From assembly GCA_964418425.1 (NCBI GenBank), contig CAYQLT010000016.1:1-61188 (forward strand): a stretch of DNA of 61,188 nucleotides, given 5' to 3'. The translations under genes and the position numbers were made by a program. How positions within the stretch are numbered: position 1 is the stretch's first letter; the number at the start of each line of letters is the position of its first letter. Below the pieces are notes generated by a model, which was not told the DNA's origin, did no database searches, and saw nothing but the letters and a program-made list of their open reading frames with translations. The stretch comes from CAYQLT01 sp964418425 (GTDB lineage: Bacteria > Bacillota > Limnochordia > Limnochordales > Geochordaceae). This document shows positions 25,357-33,833 of the stretch, one piece after another.

Positions 25357-25359
25357 TGA
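25090..25359 (+). CDS. remA: RemA-type regulator, copy 2 (standard length)
   Basis: 89 residues, the normal DUF370 size. Its protein is identical to copy 1 through residue 82 apart from the start codon (GTG here), then ends normally with TESSASA. Six silent differences lie in the first 63 nt, none in the next 183 nt. The ribosome site AGCAGGGGGAAAC derives from the duplicated yicC end. gmk starts 5 nt later, as in Bacillus (yloC-remA-gmk). This copy most likely carries the ancestral role. Confidence 0.93.
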   Translation: MDIRLINIGFGNIVAANRIVAIVSPESAPIKRIIQDARDRGRLIDATYGRRTRAVIITDSEHVILSSVQPETVANRLGSRDSTESSASA

Positions 25360-25364
25360 AGCCG

Positions 25365-26036
25365 ATGGGAGCGGGCATACCCGAACTGCAGGCCGGACGC
25401 GGCTTTCTGGTGGTGGTCTCGGGCCCCGGCGGGGTGGGTAAGAACACCCTGGTCAACGCTGTGCGGGTCCGGATACCGCAACTCGATTACTCGGTCTCGG
25501 TGACCACGCGTCCGCCACGCCCTGGCGAGCGAGACGGGGTGCACTACCACTTCGTCACGCCGGAGGCGTTTTCCGGGATGGTGCAGCGGGGAGAGCTTCT
25601 GGAGTGGGCCCGTTTCGGGGACCACCTGTACGGCACTCCGCGTGCGTTCATCGAGCAGGCCTTGCGCCAGTCCCGGGTGGTGCTCCTGGACATCGACATC
25701 GCCGGAGCCCGGCAACTGCGGGAGCGCCGGCTGGATGCGGTCTTCGTCTTCCTGGTCCCGCCGTCGCTGGCCGCGTTGCGGGAGCGGCTGGCCCGCCGGG
25801 GCACCGATCCCGAGGAGGTCATCGAGCGGCGTATGCGGCTGGCCTTGACAGAGCTGCAGGCGGTGGCGGATTATGACTACGTTATCGTCAACGCCAGCCT
25901 GGAGGCCGCTGCCACCTGCCTGGAGTCCATCATTCGGGCCGAGGCCTGCCGTCCCGGGCGGGCCTCGATTCCCCGCTGGGAGGTGGGTGGGACAGGCGGC
26001 CAGCCGGACAAGGGGAGTGCGGGGCATCGATGCTGA
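25365..26036 (+). CDS. gmk: guanylate kinase
   Basis: Phosphorylates GMP to GDP. 223 residues. The P-loop reads GPGGVGKNT (commonly GPSGVGKGT or GPSGAGKST, so the serine is a glycine here). The GMP-binding stretch SVSVTTRPPRPGERDGVHYHF and FVTPEAF, GELLEWARF, YGTPRAFI are typical. A ~25-residue Gly/Arg-rich tail follows the catalytic core. Stop overlaps rpoZ by 7 nt, implying coupled translation. Confidence 0.95.
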   Translation: MGAGIPELQAGRGFLVVVSGPGGVGKNTLVNAVRVRIPQLDYSVSVTTRPPRPGERDGVHYHFVTPEAFSGMVQRGELLEWARFGDHLYGTPRAFIEQALRQSRVVLLDIDIAGARQLRERRLDAVFVFLVPPSLAALRERLARRGTDPEEVIERRMRLALTELQAVADYDYVIVNASLEAAATCLESIIRAEACRPGRASIPRWEVGGTGGQPDKGSAGHRC

Positions 26037-26245
26037 ACCAACCGCCCCTGCAGAGCATGCTGAAAAGCAGCCCCACGGGCAGCCGCTACACCCTGGTGGC
26101 TGCCGCTGCCCGTCGGGCCCGCCAGCTTCTGGAGGGAGCGCCACCGCTGGTTCGGGTCGACTCCACCAAGCCGGTGACCATCGCCCTGCACGAGATCTAC
26201 GAAGGCCGTCTGGTCTGTGAGATACCCAAAGGCGGGATCAAGTGA
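26030..26245 (+). CDS. rpoZ: RNA polymerase omega subunit
   Basis: 71 residues. Small subunit aiding assembly of the beta' subunit. TGSRYTLVAAAARRARQL and the KPVTIALHEIYEGRL segment match the Firmicutes omega pattern. Position directly after gmk is conserved. coaBC, which follows rpoZ in Bacillus, is absent; priA overlaps the 3' end. Confidence 0.92.
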   Translation: MLNQPPLQSMLKSSPTGSRYTLVAAAARRARQLLEGAPPLVRVDSTKPVTIALHEIYEGRLVCEIPKGGIK

Positions 26246-28367
26246 GGGGAATTCGGCGGACACTCACAGCCCGCCTTCGGCTGCGGCCGTGGCGGTGGTC
26301 GTCGATCCCCAGGATGCTCTGGTCCGCCAGGCTCTGAGCTACCATCTCCCGCGCGGCTGCCCACCGCTTCGGCCCGGGGTGCGGGTGCGGGTTCCCCTTC
26401 AGCGGCGGATCGTGCGCGGGTGGGTCGTCGGGCCGGCCGCGTCTGTCGGCGGCATCCCCCTCAAGACGGTGGTGGAGGTGGAGCCCTCCCACCTGTGGCT
26501 TTCGGCGGAGCAGGTGGCGTTCGGGCTGTGGATGGCTCGTCGCTTCCTCTCGCCGCCGGGCCATGCTCTCGCCGCCCTGTCCCCCCCTCCCGGTCCCCGC
26601 CGGGGTGCGGGGCCGCGGGAGCGCCGATCCCGCGAGAGCCTCCAACACGACCCCTCCGAGCCTGCATCCGGCTTGCCGGCGCAGGGTGGCGGCGAGGGTG
26701 CGCCCGAGGCAGGTCACGCCCGGGTGGCGCAGGCATTGGCCCCGCTTACCGCCGAGCAGGCCCGGGCCGTGGAGGCCATCGGCCGGGCACTGACCCGGGG
26801 CAGCCCGGAGGTTTTCCTGCTTTGGGGGGTCACGGGCAGCGGCAAGACCCGGGTGTATGAGGAGGCCGTAGAACGCACGCTGGCGCTCCAGCGCTCGGCC
26901 GTGGTGCTGGTACCCGAGATCGCGCTGGCCCCGCAGCTGGTGCGCCGACTGCGCAGCCGCTTCGCAAACCGGGTGGCGGTATTTCACAGCCAGATGGCCA
27001 GCGGGGAGCGTCGTCGGGCCTGGGAGGCCGCGGCGTCGGGGACGGCGGTGGTGCTGGTGGGCGCGCGCTCGGCGGCGCTGGCGCCTGTGGAGAGGGCCGG
27101 TCTGTACGTCATTGACGAGGAGCACGAGACTTCCTACAAACAAGACGAGGCGCCCCGTTACCACGCACGGGAAGTGGTGCTCAAGCGCGCCGAAGAAGGC
27201 CGCTCGGTGGTGGTGCTGGGCTCGGCCACACCCTCCCTGGAGGCGTACCACGCCGCAGCCCAGGGTCGGTTTCGATTGCTGTCGCTTCCCGGGCGCATCG
27301 ACGGGAGGCCCTTGCCGGAGGTGGTGGTGGTCGATCTGCGCGAGGAGCTGGCCGCCACCGGCCGGCCCGGGCCCATCAGCCGTCCGTTGTACGAGGCTTT
27401 GCGGGAGACCATCTCCCGGGGGGAGCAGGCCATCCTCTTCATCAACCGCAGGGGTTTTGCGGGAGCCCTGGTATGCCGGGAGTGCGGGTTTTCATGGCGC
27501 TGTCCCCACTGCGACGTCAGTCTCACCTACCACCACGGCCCGTCTCGGGTCATGCGCTGCCACTATTGCGGCTATGAGACCTCCCCGCTGTCAACCTGCC
27601 CCCAGTGCGGGGGTCGGGAGTTGACGCCCCTGGGGTTCGGGACCCAGAAGATCCAGGCTGCCCTGACCGCAGCATTCCCCGACGTGCCGGTTCTGCGACT
27701 GGACGCGGACACCACGGGCCGCCGCCATGCCCACGAGAGGATCCTGGACGAGTTCGCCGGCCGTTCCCCCGCCGTCCTGGTCGGGACGCAGATGGTGGCC
27801 AAGGGACACGACTTTCCGGGAGTCACCCTGGCCGCGGCGGTACTGGCGGACGTCTCCCTGGCGCTGCCGGACTTTCGGGCGGCCGAGCGCACCTTTCAGC
27901 AGATCACGCAGCTGGCGGGACGGGCGGGGCGGGGTCCTCGCCCGGGCCGGGTGGTGGTTCAAACCTTTCGTCCGGATCACCACAGCGTCCAGGCTGCCGC
28001 CAGCGCGAACGCAGCCGGCTTTTATGCCCGTGAGCTGGAGTTTCGCCGCCGCTCCGGCTATCCCCCCTTTGCCACGCTGGTGCGCCTGGTGGCGGCGGAT
28101 CCCGACGAAGAGCGGGCCCGCAGGGCGGCCTCCGAGCTGTGCCGGCTGCTTCAGGAGCAGGCGGGCCGGCGGGCGGTTCGGGTGCTCGGGCCGGCCCCGG
28201 CACCCATCCGGTTGCTGCGGGATCGGTTCCGCTGGCAGGTGGTGGTGCGGGGCCCCGACGCCACAGCCCGGGACCTGGTTGGGGATTTGCTGGGGCAGGA
28301 ACCCCTGCGCGGGCGGTGGAAGCCCGAGAGTCTCACCGTTGACGTGGATCCCGTGAACGTCCTTTAG
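26217..28367 (+). CDS. priA: primosomal protein N' (replication restart helicase PriA)
   Basis: DEAH-type 3'-5' helicase reloading the replisome at stalled forks. 716 residues. The DNA-binding N-terminus (VDPQDALVRQALSYHLP) is followed by a ~50-residue Pro/Arg-rich linker, then Walker A GVTGSGKTRVYEE, DEEHETSYKQ, and an eight-cysteine zinc-binding region (CRECGFSWRCPHC ... CHYCGY ... CPQCGG), then GTQMVAKGHDF and QLAGRAGRG. GTG 26217 overlaps rpoZ by 29 nt; GTG 26289 aligns better with the family start but has no ribosome site, so the start is uncertain. Confidence 0.95.
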   Translation: MRYPKAGSSEGNSADTHSPPSAAAVAVVVDPQDALVRQALSYHLPRGCPPLRPGVRVRVPLQRRIVRGWVVGPAASVGGIPLKTVVEVEPSHLWLSAEQVAFGLWMARRFLSPPGHALAALSPPPGPRRGAGPRERRSRESLQHDPSEPASGLPAQGGGEGAPEAGHARVAQALAPLTAEQARAVEAIGRALTRGSPEVFLLWGVTGSGKTRVYEEAVERTLALQRSAVVLVPEIALAPQLVRRLRSRFANRVAVFHSQMASGERRRAWEAAASGTAVVLVGARSAALAPVERAGLYVIDEEHETSYKQDEAPRYHAREVVLKRAEEGRSVVVLGSATPSLEAYHAAAQGRFRLLSLPGRIDGRPLPEVVVVDLREELAATGRPGPISRPLYEALRETISRGEQAILFINRRGFAGALVCRECGFSWRCPHCDVSLTYHHGPSRVMRCHYCGYETSPLSTCPQCGGRELTPLGFGTQKIQAALTAAFPDVPVLRLDADTTGRRHAHERILDEFAGRSPAVLVGTQMVAKGHDFPGVTLAAAVLADVSLALPDFRAAERTFQQITQLAGRAGRGPRPGRVVVQTFRPDHHSVQAAASANAAGFYARELEFRRRSGYPPFATLVRLVAADPDEERARRAASELCRLLQEQAGRRAVRVLGPAPAPIRLLRDRFRWQVVVRGPDATARDLVGDLLGQEPLRGRWKPESLTVDVDPVNVL

Positions 28368-28373
28368 GGGACG

Positions 28374-28379
28374 TATAAT
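28374..28379 (+). promoter_or_regulatory. -10 element upstream of def
   Basis: Consensus TATAAT just after the priA stop. TTGACG at 28339 is too far (29 nt) to be its -35. Predicted start about 28386, leaving a 31-nt leader before def. Confidence 0.45.
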
Positions 28380-28416
28380 AGCCGCGGGTCGTTGCGCACA
28401 AGGGGGACGGACTTCG

Positions 28417-28929
28417 TTGGCCGTTTTGCCCATCCGGCGAATCGGGGATCCGGTGCTGCGTCAGAAGGCCCGACCGGTGGCCCGGCTGACCCGGCGACAT
28501 CGCCGGCTCATCGAGGACATGAAGGAGACGATGTATGCGGCCCCGGGGGTGGGCCTGGCGGCCAACCAGGTGGGGGTGCTGGAGCGCATCATCGTCGCGG
28601 ATCCCGGCGACGAGCGCTGCCTTGTGCTGGTCAACCCGGAGATCGTGGCCAGCGAGGGAACCGACGTGGACGTGGAGGGGTGCCTCAGCATCCCGGGTGT
28701 GACCGGCTATGTGGAGCGCGCCCTGCGCATCCGGGTGCGCGGGCTCGACGAGCGGGGCAGGCCCCTGGAGCTGGACGCCGAGGGGTTTTTGGCCCGCATC
28801 GTGCAGCATGAGATCGACCACCTGGACGGCGTGCTGTTCATCGACCGGGCCACCCGGCTGGTGGAGGAGAGACCCCCCGAGGTCGGGCAGGCCCCGGCCG
28901 AAGCGGCCGAAGCCGCGACGCGGGGGTAG
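28417..28929 (+). CDS. def: peptide deformylase
   Basis: Removes the formyl group from nascent N-termini. 170 residues. All three metal-site motifs are present: APGVGLAANQVG, EGCLSIPG and QHEIDHLDGVLF. TTG 28417 follows AAGGGGGACG. Followed 7 nt later by fmt, so the enzyme that formylates Met-tRNA and the one that deformylates the product are co-expressed. The Ala/Pro-rich tail is unremarkable. Confidence 0.96.
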   Translation: MAVLPIRRIGDPVLRQKARPVARLTRRHRRLIEDMKETMYAAPGVGLAANQVGVLERIIVADPGDERCLVLVNPEIVASEGTDVDVEGCLSIPGVTGYVERALRIRVRGLDERGRPLELDAEGFLARIVQHEIDHLDGVLFIDRATRLVEERPPEVGQAPAEAAEAATRG

Positions 28930-28936
28930 CCCGCCC

Positions 28937-29884
28937 GTGCGCGTCGCCTTCGCCGGCACGCCGGATTTCGCGGTGGCCGTGCTGGAAGCCCTGGTGCACG
29001 CAGGCCATGAGGTGACCTGGGTGGCCACCCAGCCGGACCGGCCGGCCGGCAGGGGCTTGATCTTGCAGCCTCCCCCGGTGAAGCTGCGGGCTCAGGAGCT
29101 GGGGGTGCCGGTCTGGCAGCCGCAGCGCCCCAGCGAGGATGAGTGGATGGAGCGTCTGCGGGACGCGGGGGCGCAAGCTTTGGTGGTGGCCGCCTACGCC
29201 CACAAGATCCCGGCTGGCGTGCTGGATTTGCCTGCGCTGGGTTGCCTCAACGTGCATGCTTCCCTCCTGCCCCGCTGGCGAGGGGCCGCTCCCGTCGCGT
29301 GGGCCCTGCTGGCGGGAGACCGGATCACCGGCGTCACCATTCTTCGCATGGATGAGGGGTGGGACACCGGGCCCATCCTGCTGCAGCGCACCGAGCTGAT
29401 CCGCCCCGACGACACCCAGGGCACCCTCCACGACCGCCTGGCCCGGCTGGGGGCCGCCTTGCTCGTAGAAGCTCTCGAGCGCCTTTCGCGGGGCACCCTG
29501 CGACCCGTCCCCCAGGATCCGGCCATGGCCACGGCCGCTCCCCGCATTCACAAAGAACAGGGCCGCCTGGACTGGGGGGAGCCGGCGTGGGTGCTGGCGC
29601 GAAAGGTGCGGGCGTTTCATCCGTGGCCGGGGGCCTACACCCTGCTGGGCGATCGCACCGTCAAGGTGCTCCAGGCCTTTTGGGCGCAAGGTCCAGGCAC
29701 GGCGTCCCCCGGAACGGTGGTGGCCGTGGACCCGGCTCGCCAGGCGCTGGGCGTGGGGTGTGGTCAGGGGATCCTCTTCCTGGAGCGGGTGCAGGTGGAG
29801 GGCGGCCGGCCCATGTCGGGGACCGATCTGGCCAACGGATATCGACTGCGGCCCGGCTCCCGGTTCTCCGGAGCCACCCCGTGA
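28937..29884 (+). CDS. fmt: methionyl-tRNA formyltransferase
   Basis: Formylates initiator Met-tRNA. 315 residues, usual length. Start RVAFAGTPDFAVAVLEAL, central HASLLPRWRGAAPV, and TGVTILRMDEGWDTG with the catalytic Asp are present; the C-terminal tRNA-binding domain runs from about 205. GTG 28937 chosen as the family start. Stop overlaps rsmB (GTGA). Confidence 0.96.
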   Translation: MRVAFAGTPDFAVAVLEALVHAGHEVTWVATQPDRPAGRGLILQPPPVKLRAQELGVPVWQPQRPSEDEWMERLRDAGAQALVVAAYAHKIPAGVLDLPALGCLNVHASLLPRWRGAAPVAWALLAGDRITGVTILRMDEGWDTGPILLQRTELIRPDDTQGTLHDRLARLGAALLVEALERLSRGTLRPVPQDPAMATAAPRIHKEQGRLDWGEPAWVLARKVRAFHPWPGAYTLLGDRTVKVLQAFWAQGPGTASPGTVVAVDPARQALGVGCGQGILFLERVQVEGGRPMSGTDLANGYRLRPGSRFSGATP

Positions 29885-31329
29885 GCCGGCAAGAGACCTC
29901 GGCAGCGCTGGCCGCCCGGGAGGCGGCTGCCGAGGCGCTGGAAAGGGTTCACCGCCAGGGCGCCTACCTCAATCTCACCCTGCGCGCGGTGCTTCGGCGC
30001 CGCGGGCCCGAAGGGCGTAGCGCGGCGCTGGCCAGCGCGCTGGCTGCTGGGGTGCTTCGCTGGCAGGCCCGCCTGGACCTTGCCCTCTCCCGGGTGAGCC
30101 GGCGACCCCTGGAGGAGGTGGAGCCGCGGCTTTTGGAAATCCTTCGGGTCGCCGCCTTCGAGGTGGGTTTCTCCCAAAGCGTGCCCGTGCCGCTTGCCTG
30201 CGACCTGGCCGTCAGGGCTGCCGGCCGCCTGCACCGGGGCGCGCAGGCCTTCGCCAACGCGGTCCTGCGGGAGCTGGTTCGGCAGGATGCGCTGGCGCTT
30301 CCGGTCAGTGGGGGACCTGAGGACGCTCGGAGCCTGGCCCTCGCATACAGCCACCCGCTGTGGCTTGTGAAGCGGTGGCTGGAGCGCTTCGGAGAGCCGG
30401 CCACCCGGGCGCTCCTTGAGGCCAACAACCGCCCGCCGCCCCTGTGCGTGCGCGTCAACGTGGTGCGGACCTCGGTGTCGGAAGTGCTGGAGCGGTGGCG
30501 CGCGGCGGGCCTGCAGGCCCAGCCCGGCCGATGGCTGCCCGAAGCGCTGCTTGTGGGTGAACTTCCCCTGGCGGTGGACCAGCTGCCCGGCTTTGCCGAA
30601 GGGTGGTTCACCCCCCAGAGCGAGGCAGCCATGCTGGCGGCCCGGGCGGTGGCCCCGGCGGAGCACGAACGCCTGGTAGACCTGTGCGCGGCGCCGGGTG
30701 GGAAGAGTACCCACCTGGCCGAGCAGACGCTGGACAGGGCCCGGGTGGTGGCCTGCGATGCCCACCCCGGCCGGACGCGGCTGGTGGCAGCCAACGCCAG
30801 GCGGCTGGGGTTGCGGGGCGTGGCGGCGGTGGTAGCCGACGGGCGCAGGCCGCCCGTGGCGTGCGGCGGGGCGGACGCGGTGCTGGTGGATGCGCCGTGC
30901 ACGGACCTGGGCATCATCGGCCGTCGGCCGGACATACGATACCGCCGAAAGCCCGAAGACCTTCCGCGGGCATGCCACCGCCAGCGGGAGCTTCTTGCGG
31001 CGGCAGCCCCCCTGGTTCGCCCCGGGGGCCGGCTCGTTTACAGCGTCTGTTCCTTTGAACCGGAGGAGACCACCGAACAGGTACGCTGGCTGGTCCAACG
31101 GTTCCGGGACTTCGAGGTCGAGGACGTTCGACCTCTTCTCGCCGCCGGGGCGGCGGGGCAGGTCCGGATCCCGCAGGTCGAGAGGGAGCCGCTGCGAGCG
31201 GAGTCAGGTCCCGGAGGATGGTTCACGATTTTGCCTCACGTCCATCAGACGGACGGGTTCTTTGTCGCGCGCTTTCGACGCAGGGGCCGGGCCGCTGCGG
31301 CAGGATCGGCCCCCGCCGGGTACGAATGA
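29881..31329 (+). CDS. rsmB: 16S rRNA m5C967 methyltransferase RsmB
   Basis: 482 residues. N-terminal NusB-like domain (AAREAAAEALERV, FANAVLRELVRQ) and C-terminal SAM methyltransferase with VDLCAAPGGKSTHLAE, motif IV DAPCTDLGIIGR holding one catalytic cysteine and YSVCSFEPEET holding the other. DAPCT replaces the more common DAPCSG. GTG 29881 overlaps the fmt stop. Followed by spo0A, an unusual neighbour (rlmN is next in Bacillus). Confidence 0.95.
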   Translation: MSRQETSAALAAREAAAEALERVHRQGAYLNLTLRAVLRRRGPEGRSAALASALAAGVLRWQARLDLALSRVSRRPLEEVEPRLLEILRVAAFEVGFSQSVPVPLACDLAVRAAGRLHRGAQAFANAVLRELVRQDALALPVSGGPEDARSLALAYSHPLWLVKRWLERFGEPATRALLEANNRPPPLCVRVNVVRTSVSEVLERWRAAGLQAQPGRWLPEALLVGELPLAVDQLPGFAEGWFTPQSEAAMLAARAVAPAEHERLVDLCAAPGGKSTHLAEQTLDRARVVACDAHPGRTRLVAANARRLGLRGVAAVVADGRRPPVACGGADAVLVDAPCTDLGIIGRRPDIRYRRKPEDLPRACHRQRELLAAAAPLVRPGGRLVYSVCSFEPEETTEQVRWLVQRFRDFEVEDVRPLLAAGAAGQVRIPQVEREPLRAESGPGGWFTILPHVHQTDGFFVARFRRRGRAAAAGSAPAGYE

Positions 31330-31438
31330 GGTAGGCAACCTGTATGCCACCAGGCTGGACGGCCGCATTCCACCGAGGCTGGCGACGGTGGGCGGCTGTC
31401 TTTTTGATCCGTCAACCGGCAGGAGGGGTGATACCGCC

Positions 31439-32269
31439 ATGATCCGGGTTCTCATCGCAGACAACAACATCGAGCTCTGCGAAACCCTTGAGGAGTACCT
31501 GGGCAGCCTGCCCGACATGGAGGTGGTGGGCTGCGCCTACGACGGTGAGGAAGCCCTGGCCAAGATCGAGAGGCTGAGTCCGGATGTGGTGATTCTGGAC
31601 ATCACCATGCCCCACCTGGATGGTCTGGCCGTCATGGAGCGCCTGCGCGCGGCGGAGACTTCTCCCAACGGGGCGCCGGCGGGGGTGCGGGGCCGGCCGG
31701 CCATCATCGTGCTGACGGCCTTTGGTCGGGAGGACGTCATCCAGCGCTTCACGGAGCTGGGAGCGCAGTATTTTATCGTCAAGCCCTTTGATCTGGAGCT
31801 TCTGGCCCAGCGGATCCGGCAGTTTGGGACAGCCCAGGAGTCGGCGGCCCACGAGGAAGGCCTGCCCGGTCGCCCGACTCGTCCGGTTGCCAACGCTGAA
31901 GCGACCATCACGGGCCTGCTGCACGAAATGGGCGTTCCGGCCCACTTCAAGGGGTACATCTATCTGCGGGACGCGGTCCTGATCGTGGTTCAGGAAAACC
32001 GGATGCTGGGAGGCTCGCTGACCAAGGAGCTGTACCCCCGGCTTGCGCAAAAGTACGGCACCACGCCCGGGGGCGTGGAGGCGGCCATTCGCAACGCCAT
32101 CATGGCGGCCTGGGAGGAGGGCAACCGGGAGTTTGTGGCCAGCCTGACCGGCATCGGACAGCGCCGGGATCGCTTTCCCACCAACTCCCTGGTCATCGCC
32201 AAGCTGGCGGACCGGGTGCGCTTCGGCCACCTGGGGCCTCTGCCTTCCCCGGCGGCCACCAGTGCTTGA
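31439..32269 (+). CDS. spo0A: stage 0 sporulation response regulator Spo0A
   Basis: Master regulator of entry into sporulation. 276 residues. Receiver domain: phospho-acceptor D54 (VILDITMPHLDG), K in IVKPFD; the acidic pocket reads ADNN, keeping one aspartate. C-terminal Spo0A DNA-binding domain is unmistakable: HEMGVPAHFKGYIYLRDAV, LTKELYPRLAQKYGTTPGGV, AIRNAIMAAWEEGN. ATG 31439 has AGGAGGGG upstream. It lies 109 nt after rsmB, with no recognisable spoIVB beside it, so the usual spoIVB-spo0A pair is broken. Confidence 0.97.
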   Translation: MIRVLIADNNIELCETLEEYLGSLPDMEVVGCAYDGEEALAKIERLSPDVVILDITMPHLDGLAVMERLRAAETSPNGAPAGVRGRPAIIVLTAFGREDVIQRFTELGAQYFIVKPFDLELLAQRIRQFGTAQESAAHEEGLPGRPTRPVANAEATITGLLHEMGVPAHFKGYIYLRDAVLIVVQENRMLGGSLTKELYPRLAQKYGTTPGGVEAAIRNAIMAAWEEGNREFVASLTGIGQRRDRFPTNSLVIAKLADRVRFGHLGPLPSPAATSA

Positions 32270-32299
32270 GCCGAAGCCCGAAAGTCGGCGTGTCGCCTG

Positions 32300-32326
32300 C
32301 GAACCGGCGGGGGCACTACCGGTTCG
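32300..32326 (+). other. inverted repeat between spo0A and tRNA-Pro
   Basis: CGAACCGG (32300-32307) and CCGGTTCG (32319-32326) form a perfect 8-bp stem with an 11-nt loop. No T-run follows on either strand, so it is not a standard terminator. The rest of 32270-32422 contains nothing I recognise. Confidence 0.45.
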
Positions 32327-32422
32327 GGCCCCGGTAAGCCGCGGCGAAGCCAGGCGAAGTGGAGTACTGTCGGACCGGCGGACACCCGGCTGACCGGTGT
32401 ATGCGCCGGCACCCGAAGGACG

Positions 32423-32500
<78 letters not shown>

Positions 32501-32563
32501 ATGGTCAAGGCCGTTGCCCGGCCCGCCGGCCTTGTGGCCCGGCCAGGGCTGCGACGGCGACCG

Positions 32564-32572
32564 TGGTATAAT
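32564..32572 (+). promoter_or_regulatory. extended -10 promoter for rlmN-pknB-rsgA-rpe
   Basis: TGG plus consensus TATAAT (32567-32572). No good -35 is visible. Predicted start about 32579, giving a 142-nt GC-rich leader ahead of rlmN; it lies between the divergent tRNA-Pro and rlmN. Confidence 0.5.
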
Positions 32573-32720
32573 CACGGCTGGGCTTTGCCCGGGCCAGCGC
32601 TGCTGGGCACGGCCAGTATATCGCCGCAGTTCGCGGCGTGTCAACGGACTGCCGGCCTGAGCCGGCCGGGCGGGCGTCGGCACGGCCGCGGTAAGCCAGC
32701 GGCAGGGGAGGGCCCACCGG

Positions 32721-33833
32721 GTGTCGGCATCGGCGGCGCAGGTAGAGCCGGGCCTGCAAGGGCGCTGGGAGTGGCCCCTGGGGCTCGTGCAAAGTCCCGA
32801 GGGACTTGCGGCCCTGGTGGCGCGACTGGGGGAACCCCGTTTTCGAGGGGACCAGTTGCGGGGATGGGTGCTGGGCAAGGGGGTCACGGACCCCGCCGCC
32901 ATGACTGACCTCCCCGTGGCGCTGCGCCAGCGGCTGCAGCCCGTGGCATGGTCCAGCTCGGCTCGGGTCCAGCAACTGCGATCCTCCCGGGACGGCACGG
33001 TGAAAGCCCTGCTGACCCTGCAGGGCGCGGGGCGTCCGCCGGCGGCGGTGGAGTCGGTGCTGATCCCGCAGGGCGCTCGGCTGACGGTCTGCGTCTCCAG
33101 CCAGGCCGGTTGCGCGGTGGGTTGTCCGTTTTGCGCAAGCGGTCAGGATGGGCTTGTTCGCAATCTGGCGCCGGAGGAGATCGCCGGCCAGGTGCTTTGG
33201 GCGTGGGGGCATGCCGGGCGCCTGCCCACCCACGTGGTGTTCATGGGCATGGGCGAGCCGATGGCCAATTTCGCAGCGGTCCGGGCGGCCATCGACCTGC
33301 TGCGGCCGCCGGGCGGCTTCGGCATCTCTGCCCGACGGCTGACCGTCTCCACGGCCGGACACGTGCCGGGCATTCGGCGCCTGGCGGCGGAGCCGGGGCT
33401 TCAGGTAGGGCTGGCCGTCTCGTTGCATGCCCCGGACGACGCTCTGCGGGATCAGTTGGTGCCCCTCAACCGGGCCTACCCTCTGGACGAGCTGTTGCGG
33501 GCGTGTCGGGAGTATGTGGCGGCGACACGGCGGCGCGTCACCTTCGAATACGTGTTGCTGCGGGGGTTCAACGACAGCCCCTCCCATGCCAGACGCCTCG
33601 CGCGGCTGATTCGAGGGATCTTAGGGCACGTGAACCTGATTCCTTACAATCCGGTGGGCACACTGAGCTTTGCACCTCCCGGCGAGGACGAGGTCCGGCG
33701 CTTCGCCGAGATACTCGACACGCTGGGTGTGACGGTCACGGTGCGGTGGTCTCGGGGGGCGGATATCGAGGCAGCCTGCGGGCAGCTTAGGGCCCGGCAG
33801 ACGCAGCGGTGGGAGAGGGTGCAGACGGGGTGA
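32721..33833 (+). CDS. rlmN: dual-specificity RNA methyltransferase RlmN
   Basis: Radical-SAM enzyme methylating A2503 of 23S rRNA and A37 of some tRNAs. 370 residues. The 4Fe-4S motif is CAVGCPFCASG; GEPMANF, VSTAGHVPGIRRLA and VSLHAPDD follow in the expected order, with the VNLIPYNPVG segment near the end. GTG 32721 has GGGGAGGG upstream. The stop overlaps pknB by 4 nt. No PP2C phosphatase gene lies between rlmN and pknB. Confidence 0.96.
   Translation: MSASAAQVEPGLQGRWEWPLGLVQSPEGLAALVARLGEPRFRGDQLRGWVLGKGVTDPAAMTDLPVALRQRLQPVAWSSSARVQQLRSSRDGTVKALLTLQGAGRPPAAVESVLIPQGARLTVCVSSQAGCAVGCPFCASGQDGLVRNLAPEEIAGQVLWAWGHAGRLPTHVVFMGMGEPMANFAAVRAAIDLLRPPGGFGISARRLTVSTAGHVPGIRRLAAEPGLQVGLAVSLHAPDDALRDQLVPLNRAYPLDELLRACREYVAATRRRVTFEYVLLRGFNDSPSHARRLARLIRGILGHVNLIPYNPVGTLSFAPPGEDEVRRFAEILDTLGVTVTVRWSRGADIEAACGQLRARQTQRWERVQTG

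Noticed and set aside
25365..25470. Gmk P-loop (GPGGVGKNT) as an inactivating change
   Set aside because: Family P-loops vary at these positions (GKGT, GKST); the lysine and threonine are kept and the GMP site is intact.
28339..28379. TTGACG...TATAAT as a full promoter before def
   Set aside because: The spacing is 29 nt; only the -10 is retained as a feature.
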